A stretch of 64,000 nucleotides of DNA, taken from Pelobacter seleniigenes DSM 18267 (GTDB lineage Bacteria > Desulfobacterota > Desulfuromonadia > Desulfuromonadales > Geopsychrobacteraceae). The stretch lies in the NCBI RefSeq assembly GCF_000711225.1, contig NZ_JOMG01000005.1, forward strand, positions 62,001-126,000. The letters run 5' to 3'. The notes beneath the pieces are model-generated. The model saw only the letters and a program-made list of their open reading frames with translations. It was not told the DNA's origin and did no database searches. Below are positions 45,402-55,048 of the stretch, piece by piece (the first letter of the stretch is position 1; the number at the start of each line of letters is the position of its first letter). Made by a program: the position numbers and the translations under genes.

Positions 45402-46265
45402 ATGGATTTAGCTGGAATTAGACATTTCATTATTTTTATCCTGATTTCGGTGGGGCTGCATTGCAGCGGCCTGTTGCTCAACAGGACTTTTGAGTCACAG
45501 CAATTACTGACCCAACAGATTGGCGTGATTCTGTTAAGTGGAACCCGGGAGGGGTTTTACCCGGCTCCGGAAATAAAAGCGCAGGCAGCGTCGGCGAGGC
45601 AGAACCCCTTGCCAGCGGTCAGCAAAAAAGACCTGGTCGCGGCAGCCGGCTCGGTAAAAAAACCTCAAAAAAGTTCTCCGCGTGAGGATATGATCACTGC
45701 GGCTGTCAAGCCCGCTTTACCGACCGAGGTTGCCCGACCGCTCATGACGCCAGCGCAAAGGTCGCGACCTGAACCTGTTGCGGCACCGATTCAAAACTCC
45801 GCCAAGTCGGTTGGCGTGACCAGCGCGGCAGAGGTTACCAAGGTCGTATCCCTGGTTCCGTCCCTAGTTGACAGGGCGGGCAAGACTGACGCAAAACAGT
45901 CTGCTGAAGCGCTTTCCCCTGCGGGGGCTACCTTGCGGCAAGAGACCAGGGCAAATGGTTTCGGTGGAAACCAGGCCCTTGCTCAGCTGGCGGTTCCTCT
46001 TTATGCCGGCAATCCCAAGCCTGAATACCCTAAAATAGCCCGCTTGAGAGGGTGGGAGGGGACGGTTCGCCTTGATGTCGTAGTCCGCAAAGACGGGCGG
46101 GTAGGGAAGGTGGAATTGGCTGATTCGAGCGGGTTTAGAGCTCTTGATCAAGTTGCTCTGAAAACCGTTTACCGCTGGCGGTTCAAGCCCGCAATGAGTT
46201 CGGGCGCACCGGTTGAAAGTATGGTGCAGGTTCCGGTGCGATTTGTGCTCAATGCCCAACCCTGA
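45402..46265 (+). CDS. tonB: Energy transducer TonB
   Basis: This 287-residue protein has one N-terminal membrane anchor (about 8-28), a long Ala/Pro/Lys-rich periplasmic spacer (about 60-195) and the C-terminal TonB fold: YPKIARLRGWEGTVRLDVVVRKDG then SSGFRALDQVALKTVYRWRFKPA. It couples inner-membrane proton force, through ExbB/ExbD, to TonB-dependent receptors; the divergent receptor is the obvious partner. The ribosome-binding site is weak. Confidence 0.92.
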   Translation: MDLAGIRHFIIFILISVGLHCSGLLLNRTFESQQLLTQQIGVILLSGTREGFYPAPEIKAQAASARQNPLPAVSKKDLVAAAGSVKKPQKSSPREDMITAAVKPALPTEVARPLMTPAQRSRPEPVAAPIQNSAKSVGVTSAAEVTKVVSLVPSLVDRAGKTDAKQSAEALSPAGATLRQETRANGFGGNQALAQLAVPLYAGNPKPEYPKIARLRGWEGTVRLDVVVRKDGRVGKVELADSSGFRALDQVALKTVYRWRFKPAMSSGAPVESMVQVPVRFVLNAQP

Positions 46266-46349
46266 TTGCATTGAGGTCTGGGCCGATAGTTTTGCTTCGG
46301 CAAAGAATTTGTTCGGGGCGAGCCATTTGAAATGTTAAAGGAATTCGGT

Positions 46350-47060
46350 ATGAATGAGACGACAAGAATAAAAAGTACTTTGCAGGTCATCGAAAGCAGC
46401 ACTGAAGCGCTTCGATCGTTTGCCGGCAGGACTGAAATTGATCTTGACGAAATTACTGATGCCTATGCCGCTGCGAAACGTCTTGAACAGGCCTGCGCTG
46501 AAGTCAAAACCGGTTCATTTCGAGTGATCGGTGAACGCATCAGGGCGTTATTGCGGCATCATATCGAGAGCAGCGGTTATCCCACCAACCTCGAGCGGGA
46601 AGTTATTGCCTTGGCTGCCGACTGGCTTGGGCAACTGGCGGTCCTGTGCCGGGAAAACCTGCCGGAGCCGAAAGCTCTGGTTGGGGAGTTGCTCTATACT
46701 TTTGACCTTGTTGAAAGTTCTCATGATGCCACTGACCTCGAGCGTTTGTACGCAGCCGGGCGCGCGGCGCAAAACCATGATCCTTTTCAGGATGATCCTG
46801 AGTTCAGCTGTGCTGGCACCAGAGCGCATGTGGTAAAGGATATTTTTGCCGATGATCCTGGCTTCGGGATTGAATTTGACTTATTGCAACGCACCATGAA
46901 CGGGGTGCCGCTTCAGACCTTGTCGGTTGCTGACCCCTTTGCCGAGGACCCGATGCTGGAAGGGAGTGCTGCAGAGCGGCAAATCATGCTTGAGAAAGAG
47001 CTGACAAAAAAATTGCCGATTGATATTTTTTCCGAAGATCCGGCACCTGAAATTGACTAA
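46350..47060 (+). CDS. Hypothetical protein with four repeated DxFxxDP motifs
   Basis: This 236-residue protein has a helical N-terminal half (about 1-140) and an acidic, low-complexity C-terminus with four copies of a short motif: DPFQDDP, DIFADDP, DPFAEDP and DIFSEDP. No signal peptide, membrane segment or catalytic pattern is seen. The longer frame starts at 46332, but a GGA box nine bases before ATG 46350 supports the inner start. The repeated motif looks like a binding tail for a partner protein. I do not recognise the family. Confidence 0.6.
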   Translation: MNETTRIKSTLQVIESSTEALRSFAGRTEIDLDEITDAYAAAKRLEQACAEVKTGSFRVIGERIRALLRHHIESSGYPTNLEREVIALAADWLGQLAVLCRENLPEPKALVGELLYTFDLVESSHDATDLERLYAAGRAAQNHDPFQDDPEFSCAGTRAHVVKDIFADDPGFGIEFDLLQRTMNGVPLQTLSVADPFAEDPMLEGSAAERQIMLEKELTKKLPIDIFSEDPAPEID

Positions 47061-47235
47061 ACAGGGTGCCTCGGAATGCCGCCGATTCGGTCCAGATTGC
47101 TCACCCTTGAGGGGTTTGTCTTTCGACCGGACTAATTTAGAAAAAAACGGATAAATTTTATTTGCAAATCTCGCAAGCGCATGCTAGAAACGCAGCCTAC
47201 TTCGGCTGGAAGCTTTTTGTCAAAAAGACGTCTAT

Positions 47236-47312
<77 letters not shown>

Positions 47313-47364
47313 TTTTTTGAATTGACAAGGCGTTTTTGTTTCCGTAACATGGCCGGGTTTTTCT

Positions 47365-47441
47365 GGTGGGTGTAGCTCAGTTGGTAGAGCACTGGATTGT
47401 GGCTCCAGATGTCGAGGGTTCAAGCCCCTTCACTCACCCCA
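47365..47441 (+). tRNA. tRNA-His (anticodon GTG)
   Basis: A cloverleaf of 77 bases including the extra G at position -1 that is typical of tRNA-His. The anticodon stem CTGGA/TCCAG encloses TTGTGGC, and CCA is encoded. One G-U pair occurs in the acceptor stem. Confidence 0.96.
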
Positions 47442-47532
47442 TTTAAAATGTACTATGCTCACCTTCCACGCTCAGTTAGCCCGTCAGACCGGGTGGGTAT
47501 GGGGGGTGAGCATTGTTGCTTGTGGGTCATTT

Positions 47533-47617
<85 letters not shown>

Positions 47618-47722
47618 CCTGAAGAGGCGCAGCACCCATTGGGGTTGTGTCACCAACGCAATCATTTAACCGCAGTTGTTCGATGCTTCCATCGTCAAAA
47701 ATAGAAATAGGAAGGAAAAATA

Positions 47723-49063
47723 ATGAATGTCAGGGTTGAAGAGCTGAGCTCAATTAAGAAAAAGCTGTTTATCGAAGTTCCGGAAGAGGTTGTTGCGACC
47801 GAACTGAACAATGCCTATAAGAAACTTGCCAAGACCGCAAATATCAAAGGGTTTCGTAAGGGCAAGGTGCCAAGGGCAATTCTTGAGCAGCACTATGGGC
47901 CAAAGGCTCAGTATGACGCAGTCGGCTCCCTGATAAACAACAGTCTTTATAAAGCGCTGGTTGAAAACAAGATAGAGGCGGTCTCCCAGCCGCAAGTTGT
48001 CGAATCCGGACTGATCGAGAAAGGCCAGCCTTTCAGTTACGAGGCTGAAGTTGAAGTTCGCCCTGATGTGGTTGCTAAAGACTATAAGGGGCTTGAGCTG
48101 GAAAAAGAGAAATTTTCTTTCGATGAGTCGGTCGTCGATGAGCAACTGCAACGGATGGCTGATTCCCGGGTGCAACTGGAAGTCTCCAGCCGGAAAAAAG
48201 CCCGTGAGGGAGATACGGTCATTATCGATTTTGAAGGCTTCATCGATGGGACTGCCTTCGCCAACGGGGCTGCCAAAGACTATCAGCTGGAGTTGGGTTC
48301 CAATAGCTTTATCCCCGGCTTCGAAGACCAGGTGGTCGGGATGAAGCGGGAACAGGAAAAAGATATCGAGGTCACATTCCCGGAGAGCTACGGGGCAAAA
48401 GATCTTGCTGGAAAACCAGCCGTTTTCAAGGTTGTACTGAAAGAGATCAAGGAAAAGATTGTTCCTAAAATCGATGATGATTTTGCCAAAGAGCTTGATG
48501 CGGAAAACCTTGCTGAGCTGAAAGAGCGCATTAAAAGCGACTCCATTGCACAGGAAAAACGCAGAATTGAGGGGCAACTGCAGGAAGATTTTATTACTGC
48601 CCTGATCGACAAGAACTCCTTCGATGTTCCGGAAGGGATGATCAGCAATCAGTTGATGTATATGAAGGATGATTTTTCTCAGCGCTTGCGTGCCCAGGGG
48701 ATGACTCTGGAAATGCTGGGCATGAATGATGAGACTTTTGCTCAGAGCTATCGCGAAACAGCTATTAAACAGATCAAGGCTGAATTGTTGCTGGATGCGA
48801 TTGCCAAACAGGAAGAGCTGAAAGTTGAAGACGAAGATCTGACCAAAAAAATGCAAGAGTTTGCTGACGAAAGCAATACTCCGCTGGAGCAGATTCAAAA
48901 ATATTTCGAGAACGAGCAAGCCAAGGCTGGCCTTCGGTCTCAGCTGATGCGGGAAAACGTTTCCGCATTTGTGCTGGGAGAAGCTAAGATTACTGAAGTG
49001 GAGCCGAAACAGCCTGAAGCTGAATCGAACGAAGCGGACAATACCGAAGAAGAGGAGTCCTGA
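47723..49063 (+). CDS. tig: Trigger factor (ribosome-bound chaperone)
   Basis: The 446-residue protein has the ribosome-binding tail with the GFRKGKVP signature near residue 44, the FKBP-type peptidyl-prolyl isomerase domain ([39 protein letters not shown]-like block) and the C-terminal chaperone arms, with an acidic tail. It binds nascent chains at the exit tunnel. A GGAAGG box precedes the ATG. It is the first gene of tig-clpP-clpX-lon, the usual arrangement for protein quality control. Confidence 0.97.
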   Translation: MNVRVEELSSIKKKLFIEVPEEVVATELNNAYKKLAKTANIKGFRKGKVPRAILEQHYGPKAQYDAVGSLINNSLYKALVENKIEAVSQPQVVESGLIEKGQPFSYEAEVEVRPDVVAKDYKGLELEKEKFSFDESVVDEQLQRMADSRVQLEVSSRKKAREGDTVIIDFEGFIDGTAFANGAAKDYQLELGSNSFIPGFEDQVVGMKREQEKDIEVTFPESYGAKDLAGKPAVFKVVLKEIKEKIVPKIDDDFAKELDAENLAELKERIKSDSIAQEKRRIEGQLQEDFITALIDKNSFDVPEGMISNQLMYMKDDFSQRLRAQGMTLEMLGMNDETFAQSYRETAIKQIKAELLLDAIAKQEELKVEDEDLTKKMQEFADESNTPLEQIQKYFENEQAKAGLRSQLMRENVSAFVLGEAKITEVEPKQPEAESNEADNTEEEES

Positions 49064-49065
49064 TC

Positions 49066-49650
49066 ATGAGCCTGGTGCCGATGGTTGTCGAAGATAGTGG
49101 TCGCGGGGAACGTGCCTATGATATCTACTCGCGGCTGCTCAAGGATCGGATTATCTTTCTGGGTGGTGCAATCGAAGATCATATGGCCAATCTGATCATT
49201 GCACAAATGCTGTTTCTTGAATCAGAGGATCCCGATCGGGATATCCACCTCTATGTCAATTCCCCCGGTGGGGTGGTTACGGCCGGCATGGCGATCTACG
49301 ATACCATGCAATACCTCAAAGCGCCGGTCTCGACAATTTGTGTCGGCCAGGCCGCCAGCATGGGGGCCGTGCTGCTCGCTGCAGGAGCTCCTGGGAAACG
49401 TTACGCATTGCCCAACGCAAGGATCATGATTCATCAACCCCTGGGAGGCTTTCAGGGGCAGGCAACAGATATCAATATCCATGCGCAGGAAATATTGCGC
49501 ATGCGTGAGACCCTGAATGGGATACTGGCAAAGCACACCGGACAGAAACTTGAAAAGATCGGGACCGATACGGAACGTGATTTTTTCATGGATAGCGCAA
49601 CCGCATGCAGTTATGGTATCATCGATTCGATCGTAGAAAGAAAAAGCTAG
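49066..49650 (+). CDS. clpP: ATP-dependent Clp protease proteolytic subunit
   Basis: The 194-residue protein has the ClpP catalytic serine in [11 protein letters not shown], the histidine in [10 protein letters not shown] and the aspartate in the following helix, and matches the family length. It forms the barrel degraded-peptide chamber with ClpX. The ATG is 2 bp after the tig stop, and the GAGGAG ribosome-binding site lies within the tig end, so the two are coupled. Confidence 0.98.
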   Translation: MSLVPMVVEDSGRGERAYDIYSRLLKDRIIFLGGAIEDHMANLIIAQMLFLESEDPDRDIHLYVNSPGGVVTAGMAIYDTMQYLKAPVSTICVGQAASMGAVLLAAGAPGKRYALPNARIMIHQPLGGFQGQATDINIHAQEILRMRETLNGILAKHTGQKLEKIGTDTERDFFMDSATACSYGIIDSIVERKS

Positions 49651-49857
49651 GCTGTGGGTGAGCGGGCAACTGCTGCCCACGAATCGGTCTCCGGATCGGA
49701 CGCTAGGTTTGCGGAGTCAATCGAATCAAATCAGCAAGTTGTAAGGTTCTGCCCGGAGAAGTTCAGGGGGGACTCGGCAGGTTGGTTTGGTTCTGGTCGA
49801 GTTAGCCTCTTGATTCCGGTCAGGGGACGAAATAATTGTATGGCGGAGGTGTTATAG
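49651..49857. other. Intergenic region between clpP and clpX
   Basis: This 207-bp gap holds no gene. Besides the clpX GGAGG box I see only a small GGGCA/TGCCC hairpin; a secondary promoter here is possible but unsupported. Confidence 0.4.
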
Positions 49858-51105
49858 GTGAGTCCCAAGGATGAAAACAGCCAGTTGACTTGTTCATTTT
49901 GCGGGAAATCGCAGGATGAGGTTAAAAAGCTGATTGCCGGGCCGACTGTTTATATCTGTGATGAATGTATCGAGCTGTGTAACGATATCATTGATGAAGA
50001 AGCGCGCTTGGATCAGGCGTCAGGGTCCGAGTTTAAACAATTGCCCAAACCTGCCGAAATCAAGGATATCCTTGATGAATATGTTGTCGGTCAGGAACGG
50101 GCCAAAAAAATTCTTTCCGTTGCCGTCTACAACCACTACAAGCGGGTCGAGTTTTCCGAAAAGAACGACGATATTGAAATACAAAAAAGTAACATCCTGC
50201 TGCTGGGGCCAACCGGTAGCGGTAAAACCTTGTTGGCCCAGACTCTGGCCAAGGTTCTTGATGTTCCTTTTACCATCGCTGATGCCACCAATCTGACCGA
50301 GGCCGGGTATGTTGGCGAAGATGTCGAGAATATCATCCTGAGCCTGTTGCAGGCTGCTGATTATGATCTCGAAAAGGCGCAAAAAGGGATTATCTACATC
50401 GACGAGGTTGATAAAATCGCCCGGAAATCGGAGTCGCCTTCGATTACCCGTGACGTGTCCGGGGAAGGGGTGCAACAGGCTCTGCTGAAAATTATCGAAG
50501 GGACAACGGCCAGTGTGCCACCCAAAGGCGGTCGCAAACATCCGCAGCAGGAATTTTTGAAGGTTGATACCACTAATATTCTTTTTATCTGTGGTGGCGC
50601 GTTTTCGGGACTGGAGAAAATCATCAGCAAGCGGATCGGTTCCAAGGCCATGGGCTTTGGTGCTGAAGTCCGTTCTCTCAAGGAAGAAGATCTGGGCCAG
50701 TTGCTCGGTAAGATCCAGCCGACAGACCTGCTCAAATATGGTCTGATTCCTGAATTTGTCGGACGGATTCCGGTCATTGCCACGTTGAACGAACTGGACG
50801 AACAGGCTCTTATTCAAATTCTGCGCGAGCCGAAAAATGCCCTGATGAAACAGTATCAGCGTCTTTTTGAGATGGAAAAGGTGCATCTCAAATTCACAGA
50901 CGGGGCACTGATCGCCGTTGCCAAAGAGGCCTTGCGGCGTAAAACCGGTGCGCGAGGATTACGCTCCATCCTTGAAAATGCCATGCTTGAGGTTATGTAC
51001 GATATCCCTTCTCAGGATCGGGTCAAGGAAGTGGTCCTCAACGAAGATGTCATTACCAAAGGGGTCAGGCCGATTGTTCTTTACGATGTTGCTGAAAGTG
51101 CCTAA
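49858..51105 (+). CDS. clpX: ATP-dependent Clp protease ATP-binding subunit ClpX
   Basis: The 415-residue AAA+ unfoldase has the N-terminal C4 zinc finger ([19 protein letters not shown]), Walker [12 protein letters not shown], Walker [12 protein letters not shown], the pore-loop GYVGEDVE and the ClpP-binding GFGAEV loop (a variant of the IGF loop). The start is GTG with a GGAGG box eight bases before. It feeds substrates to ClpP encoded upstream. Confidence 0.98.
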   Translation: MSPKDENSQLTCSFCGKSQDEVKKLIAGPTVYICDECIELCNDIIDEEARLDQASGSEFKQLPKPAEIKDILDEYVVGQERAKKILSVAVYNHYKRVEFSEKNDDIEIQKSNILLLGPTGSGKTLLAQTLAKVLDVPFTIADATNLTEAGYVGEDVENIILSLLQAADYDLEKAQKGIIYIDEVDKIARKSESPSITRDVSGEGVQQALLKIIEGTTASVPPKGGRKHPQQEFLKVDTTNILFICGGAFSGLEKIISKRIGSKAMGFGAEVRSLKEEDLGQLLGKIQPTDLLKYGLIPEFVGRIPVIATLNELDEQALIQILREPKNALMKQYQRLFEMEKVHLKFTDGALIAVAKEALRRKTGARGLRSILENAMLEVMYDIPSQDRVKEVVLNEDVITKGVRPIVLYDVAESA

Positions 51106-51132
51106 TTCCATTTGAATTTATAGGATATAACC

Positions 51133-51166
51133 AGGAGTACGGTCCTTTGTCTGACTGTACTCCTTT
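51133..51166 (+). terminator. Hairpin with T-rich tail between clpX and lon
   Basis: AGGAGTAC (51133-51140) and GTACTCCT (51157-51164) form a perfect 8-bp stem followed by TTTC and a later TTTTT. It may end the clpX transcript, or act as a partial terminator leaving lon under its own control. Confidence 0.6.
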
Positions 51167-51187
51167 TCAATTTTTCAGGCTTGTTTT

Positions 51188-53560
51188 ATGTCACAACCAG
51201 ATCAAGAATTGACCGCCCGGGGTAAACGTACCCTGCCGTTGTTGCCTTTGCGGGATATTGTCATCTTTCCGTACATGGTCGCGCCGTTGTTTGTGGGCCG
51301 TGCACATTCCATCGGTGCTCTCGAAAAGGCTTCAGAAGATGACAAAATGATCTTTTTGACCAGTCAGAAAGATCCCAAGATCGACGATCCGGAGTTGGAT
51401 GATCTGTTTCTGGTCGGCACGGTCGGGAAAGTTGTTCAGCTGCTGAAACTCCCCGATGGGACGGTGAAGGTTCTTGTCGAAGGCTGCTGGCGGGGGCGCA
51501 TCTGTGAATTCAGGCGTACCGAGCAGTTGATTGAGACCGATATCGAGCCGCTTGAGGAAGAGATCTCTGATCCCGTTGAGTTGCCGGCCGTGATGCGCGC
51601 CATTGCCACCACCTTTGAAACCTATGTCGGCCTGAGCAAAAAGCTGCCGACTGAAGTCAGCGCAACGATTGCCGGGATTGATGAACCCTCGCGACTGGCG
51701 GATACGGTTGCCGGGCATTTGCAGGTTCCACTTTCCGATAAGCAGGATATGCTCGAGCTGGTGGATCCGATGCGGCGGCTGGAGCATATTCTCGCTCTGC
51801 TCGAGCAGGAGATCGAAATCCTGCAGGTCGAAAGTCGGATTCGCAGCCGGGTCAAGAGCCAGATGGAGCGCAGTCAGAAAGAATATTACCTGAACGAACA
51901 GATGCGGGCTATTCAGAAAGAGCTTGGCGAACAGGACGAGTTCAAACAGGAGATTCTTCAGTTTGAGGAGCAGATCAAGAAGAAGCGCATGTCCCGGGAA
52001 GCCACCGAGAAGGCTTATGCTGAGATTCGCAAACTGAAAATGATGTCACCCATGTCGGCGGAAGCCACCGTTGTCCGCAACTATGTCGAATGGTTGCTGT
52101 CGTTGCCCTGGCAAAAAGGGACCAAGGATCGCTATGACCTGGTGAAAGCCGAGGAAATTCTCGAAGCAGATCATTACGGGTTGAACAAGGTCAAAGAGCG
52201 GGTTCTGGAATACCTTGCCGTGCAGGCCCTGGTCAAGCAGATCAAGGGGCCGATCCTCTGCCTGGTCGGTCCGCCGGGGGTTGGCAAAACCTCTTTGGGA
52301 CAATCGATTGCCAAAGCACTGCAACGTAAGTTTATCCGCATCTCCCTCGGGGGAGTTCGGGATGAAGCTGAGATCCGCGGGCATCGGCGGACCTATATTG
52401 GCGCCATGCCTGGCAAAATCATCCAGAGTCTGAAAAAAGCAGGGGTTAAAAATCCGGTCTTTATGCTCGATGAAATTGATAAGATGAGCACGGATTTCCG
52501 TGGTGATCCTTCTTCAGCGTTACTGGAAGTGCTGGATCCGGAGCAGAACAACAGTTTTGCCGATCACTTCCTGGATGTCGATTATGATCTGTCTCAGGTG
52601 CTGTTTGTCGCTACGGCAAACGATCTTCATGCCATTCCCAGACCGTTGCATGACCGCCTTGAGGTGATCCGGATCGCCGGTTATTCGGAAGAAGAAAAAC
52701 TTCATATTGCCCGCCGCTACCTGGTGAAAAAGCAGGTCGATGTTCATGGGCTTACGCTGGAGCAGGTGCAGTTTTCCGATCAGGCGTTGCTGGAGATTAT
52801 TCGCCGCTATACCCGCGAGGCCGGCGTTCGCGAGCTTGATCGCAATATTGCGGCGGTGCTAAGAAAACTGGCCAAACGGGTTCTGCTGGAAGGGAAGGAT
52901 AAAACATTCAAAGTTGGTCGATCTCAGGTTCAGAAATTTCTCGGAGTGCCGCTGTTCCAATATGGCATGCGTGAGCAGGAAGATCAGCTCGGGGTGGCAA
53001 CCGGGCTGGCCTGGACCGAAACTGGCGGCGAATTGCTCTCTATTGAGGTGACCAGTCTGCCCGGGCAAGGCAAGTTGACCATCACCGGTCACCTCGGTGA
53101 TGTTATGCAGGAATCAGCGCAGGCGGCTCTGAGCTATGTCAGGTCGCGTTGGCAGGAACTCGGTCTGGAGCATGATTTTTACTCCAAACGTGATCTGCAT
53201 ATTCATGTTCCTGAGGGGGCGGTCCCTAAAGACGGGCCCTCGGCCGGGATCACCATGGCCACAGCCCTGGCGTCTGCGCTGACCGGTAAACCGATTCGCA
53301 AGGATCTGGCCATGACCGGTGAAGTGACCTTACGGGGAAGGGTCCTGGGGATTGGCGGTCTTAAGGAGAAGCTCCTGGCTGCCCGTAGAGGTGGGATTAC
53401 CCTGGTTGTTATCCCTGCGGAAAATAAAAAAGATTTGCCGGAACTGTCCGCGGATCTGTTAAAAGCCCTGACGATAAAAACAGTAGACCATATGGATCAA
53501 GTCCTTGATATGGCTTTGATCCAGAGTCATGATGCAAAGGGTCGCGCGGAGCAGAAATGA
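51188..53560 (+). CDS. lon: ATP-dependent protease Lon
   Basis: The 790-residue protein has the N-terminal Lon substrate-binding domain ([15 protein letters not shown]), AAA+ with Walker [12 protein letters not shown] and Walker [11 protein letters not shown], and the C-terminal protease domain with the Ser-Lys dyad ([14 protein letters not shown]; the lysine in [12 protein letters not shown]). It degrades misfolded and regulatory proteins. Its position after clpX matches other Desulfuromonadales. The ribosome-binding site is weak. Confidence 0.98.
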   Translation: MSQPDQELTARGKRTLPLLPLRDIVIFPYMVAPLFVGRAHSIGALEKASEDDKMIFLTSQKDPKIDDPELDDLFLVGTVGKVVQLLKLPDGTVKVLVEGCWRGRICEFRRTEQLIETDIEPLEEEISDPVELPAVMRAIATTFETYVGLSKKLPTEVSATIAGIDEPSRLADTVAGHLQVPLSDKQDMLELVDPMRRLEHILALLEQEIEILQVESRIRSRVKSQMERSQKEYYLNEQMRAIQKELGEQDEFKQEILQFEEQIKKKRMSREATEKAYAEIRKLKMMSPMSAEATVVRNYVEWLLSLPWQKGTKDRYDLVKAEEILEADHYGLNKVKERVLEYLAVQALVKQIKGPILCLVGPPGVGKTSLGQSIAKALQRKFIRISLGGVRDEAEIRGHRRTYIGAMPGKIIQSLKKAGVKNPVFMLDEIDKMSTDFRGDPSSALLEVLDPEQNNSFADHFLDVDYDLSQVLFVATANDLHAIPRPLHDRLEVIRIAGYSEEEKLHIARRYLVKKQVDVHGLTLEQVQFSDQALLEIIRRYTREAGVRELDRNIAAVLRKLAKRVLLEGKDKTFKVGRSQVQKFLGVPLFQYGMREQEDQLGVATGLAWTETGGELLSIEVTSLPGQGKLTITGHLGDVMQESAQAALSYVRSRWQELGLEHDFYSKRDLHIHVPEGAVPKDGPSAGITMATALASALTGKPIRKDLAMTGEVTLRGRVLGIGGLKEKLLAARRGGITLVVIPAENKKDLPELSADLLKALTIKTVDHMDQVLDMALIQSHDAKGRAEQK

Positions 53561-53614
53561 CCTCCCTGAGGACTGTCAAAGCCAGGAAAACTGGGAAAAT
53601 CAGGGAAAAACATC

Positions 53615-53644
53615 TTGACAGTTTTTTCGGAAACCTGATATATG
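53615..53644 (+). promoter_or_regulatory. Sigma-70 promoter of hupB
   Basis: A perfect TTGACA (53615-53620) is followed after 18 bases by TATATG (53639-53644). The gene begins 52 bp later, and the upstream T-run makes this a typical strong promoter. Confidence 0.65.
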
Positions 53645-53696
53645 TTATCGCGTTTTCACATGTCTTAATTACTTAAACAATTCTAGGAGGTATGCT

Positions 53697-53969
53697 GTGA
53701 CTAAAGCGGATCTGGTCAATGCAATGGCAGAAAAGGCGGGGCTGAGCAAAACTGATGCAGAAGGTGCATTGAAAGCATTTACCGAAGCAATCACTGATGC
53801 ACTTAAAGCTGGGGAAAAAGTTGCTCTGGTGGGTTTCGGCACATTCAGTGTTGGCGAGCGCGCTGCTCGTACCGGTAAGAATCCTCAGACTGGTGAGCAG
53901 ATTCAAATCGCAGCAGCCAAAGTTCCCAAGTTCAAAGCCGGTAAAGCTCTGAAAGACTCCGTTAACTGA
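53697..53969 (+). CDS. hup: DNA-binding protein HU
   Basis: The 90-residue protein has the HU signature [21 protein letters not shown] and starts [20 protein letters not shown], as usual for HU-beta-type proteins. It is a non-specific nucleoid protein that bends DNA. The start is a GTG with an AGGAGG box. It is downstream of lon, as in many proteobacteria, and has its own promoter. Confidence 0.97.
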   Translation: MTKADLVNAMAEKAGLSKTDAEGALKAFTEAITDALKAGEKVALVGFGTFSVGERAARTGKNPQTGEQIQIAAAKVPKFKAGKALKDSVN

Positions 53970-54006
53970 TTGATCGCAGCATATCGTGAATAAGAAATAT
54001 CGGAAG

Positions 54007-54060
54007 TAGGAAGTCTCAAGCTGTCCCTCTTCGTAAGTTTAAGACACTTGGCACTTCCTA
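54007..54060. repeat. Interrupted inverted repeat between hup and tRNA-Asp
   Basis: TAGGAAGT-CT-CAAG (54007-54020) pairs with CTTG-GC-ACTTCCTA (54047-54060), leaving a 26-base loop. It may end hup transcription or mark a processing site ahead of the tRNAs. The T-run is short. Confidence 0.45.
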
Positions 54061-54071
54061 TTTCTATCTGT

Positions 54072-54148
54072 GGGGCTGTAGTAGAGTCGGTTACAACGCC
54101 GGCCTGTCACGCCGGAGGTCGCGGGTTCAAGTCCCGTCAGCCCCGCCA
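54072..54148 (+). tRNA. tRNA-Asp (anticodon GTC), copy 1
   Basis: A 77-base cloverleaf: acceptor GGGGCTG/CAGCCCC, anticodon loop CTGTCAC in a GC-rich stem, T-loop TTCAAGT and encoded CCA. It is identical to the copy at 54242. Confidence 0.97.
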
Positions 54149-54159
54149 TTTTATATCCA

Positions 54160-54235
54160 GGGCGAATAGCTCAGCTGGGAGAGCGCCTGCCTTACAAGCA
54201 GGATGTCGGGGGTTCGAGCCCCTCTTCGCCCACCA
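54160..54235 (+). tRNA. tRNA-Val (anticodon TAC)
   Basis: A 76-base cloverleaf: acceptor GGGCGAA/TTCGCCC, anticodon stem CCTGC/GCAGG enclosing CTTACAA, and encoded CCA. It lies between the two identical tRNA-Asp genes. Confidence 0.97.
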
Positions 54236-54241
54236 AATTCA

Positions 54242-54318
54242 GGGGCTGTAGTAGAGTCGGTTACAACGCCGGCCTGTCACGCCGGAGGTCGCGGGTTCAA
54301 GTCCCGTCAGCCCCGCCA
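54242..54318 (+). tRNA. tRNA-Asp (anticodon GTC), copy 2
   Basis: This gene is base-for-base identical to the tRNA-Asp at 54072. The duplicated gene plus the spacer tRNA-Val suggests a local duplication or gene conversion. Confidence 0.97.
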
Positions 54319-54325
54319 TAAATTC

Positions 54326-54362
54326 AAAAAAGGCTTACTTCTTCCAGAAGTAAGCCTTTTTT
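54326..54362. terminator. Bidirectional terminator between the tRNA operon and the thi operon
   Basis: A perfect 11-bp stem GGCTTACTTCT/AGAAGTAAGCC (54332-54342 and 54346-54356) with a 3-base loop has an A-run before and a T-run after, so it serves both converging transcripts. Confidence 0.9.
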
Positions 54363-54409
54363 ATGGATTTAATTTTAGCGCTATCCAAGCCCCTTCTGAA
54401 AGGGGTGGG

Positions 54410-55039
54410 TCATTGCAGCTGGGCGGACAACTCGCGGTACGCTGCTGCCGGGTCCGCGCTGGCCATGAGTGCGGAAATGACGGCAATCCCGTGTGCCCCG
54501 GCTTGTTTGATTGCCGGAATCTTGGAGGCCTTGACTCCGCCCAGAGCATAGGTTGGCAGATTCAAGGTTTGGCAGGTCTCTCGTAGCTTTGCTAGCCCGA
54601 CGGGAGCACCATAGGCGGCTTTTGATGGCGTGGCATAGACCGGACCGAAGGTGATAAAATCGGCATCGCCTGCAACGGCAGCTGTTATCTCCCGAGTATT
54701 GTGGGTGGAGACTCCGATCAGAGCGTTTTGACCCAGAATCTGTCTGGCCACCGCAATCGGTAAGGAATGGCCTCCCAAGTGGACACCGTCCGCCTTCACC
54801 GCAAGGGCAAGGTCGATCCGGTCGTTGAGCAACAGCAAACAATCGCGCTTTCGGCAGAGTCCGCTCAGTTCCAGAGCCAGCGGGTAGAGTTCCGCTGCTG
54901 TGAGATCTTTCTCCCGGAGCTGGATCATGCCAACCCCGAGCCGCATCAGTTCGTCCAGCACTGCCAAAAAATCATTTCCTGAGCTGAGCTGGTGGCGATC
55001 AGTGATCAGGTAGAGAGGGGGAAGCTGCACCTTCTTCAT
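54410..55039 (-). CDS. thiE: Thiamine-phosphate synthase
   Basis: The 209-residue TIM-barrel enzyme has MIQLREKDLT, LLLNDRIDLALAVKADGVHLG, GVSTHN and DFITFGPVYATPSKA, which are ThiE motifs. It joins the pyrimidine and thiazole phosphates into thiamine phosphate. It starts 9 bp after thiH and is the last gene of the operon before the shared terminator. Confidence 0.96.
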   Translation of the reverse strand: MKKVQLPPLYLITDRHQLSSGNDFLAVLDELMRLGVGMIQLREKDLTAAELYPLALELSGLCRKRDCLLLLNDRIDLALAVKADGVHLGGHSLPIAVARQILGQNALIGVSTHNTREITAAVAGDADFITFGPVYATPSKAAYGAPVGLAKLRETCQTLNLPTYALGGVKASKIPAIKQAGAHGIAVISALMASADPAAAYRELSAQLQ

Positions 55040-55048
55040 GGTTTATCC

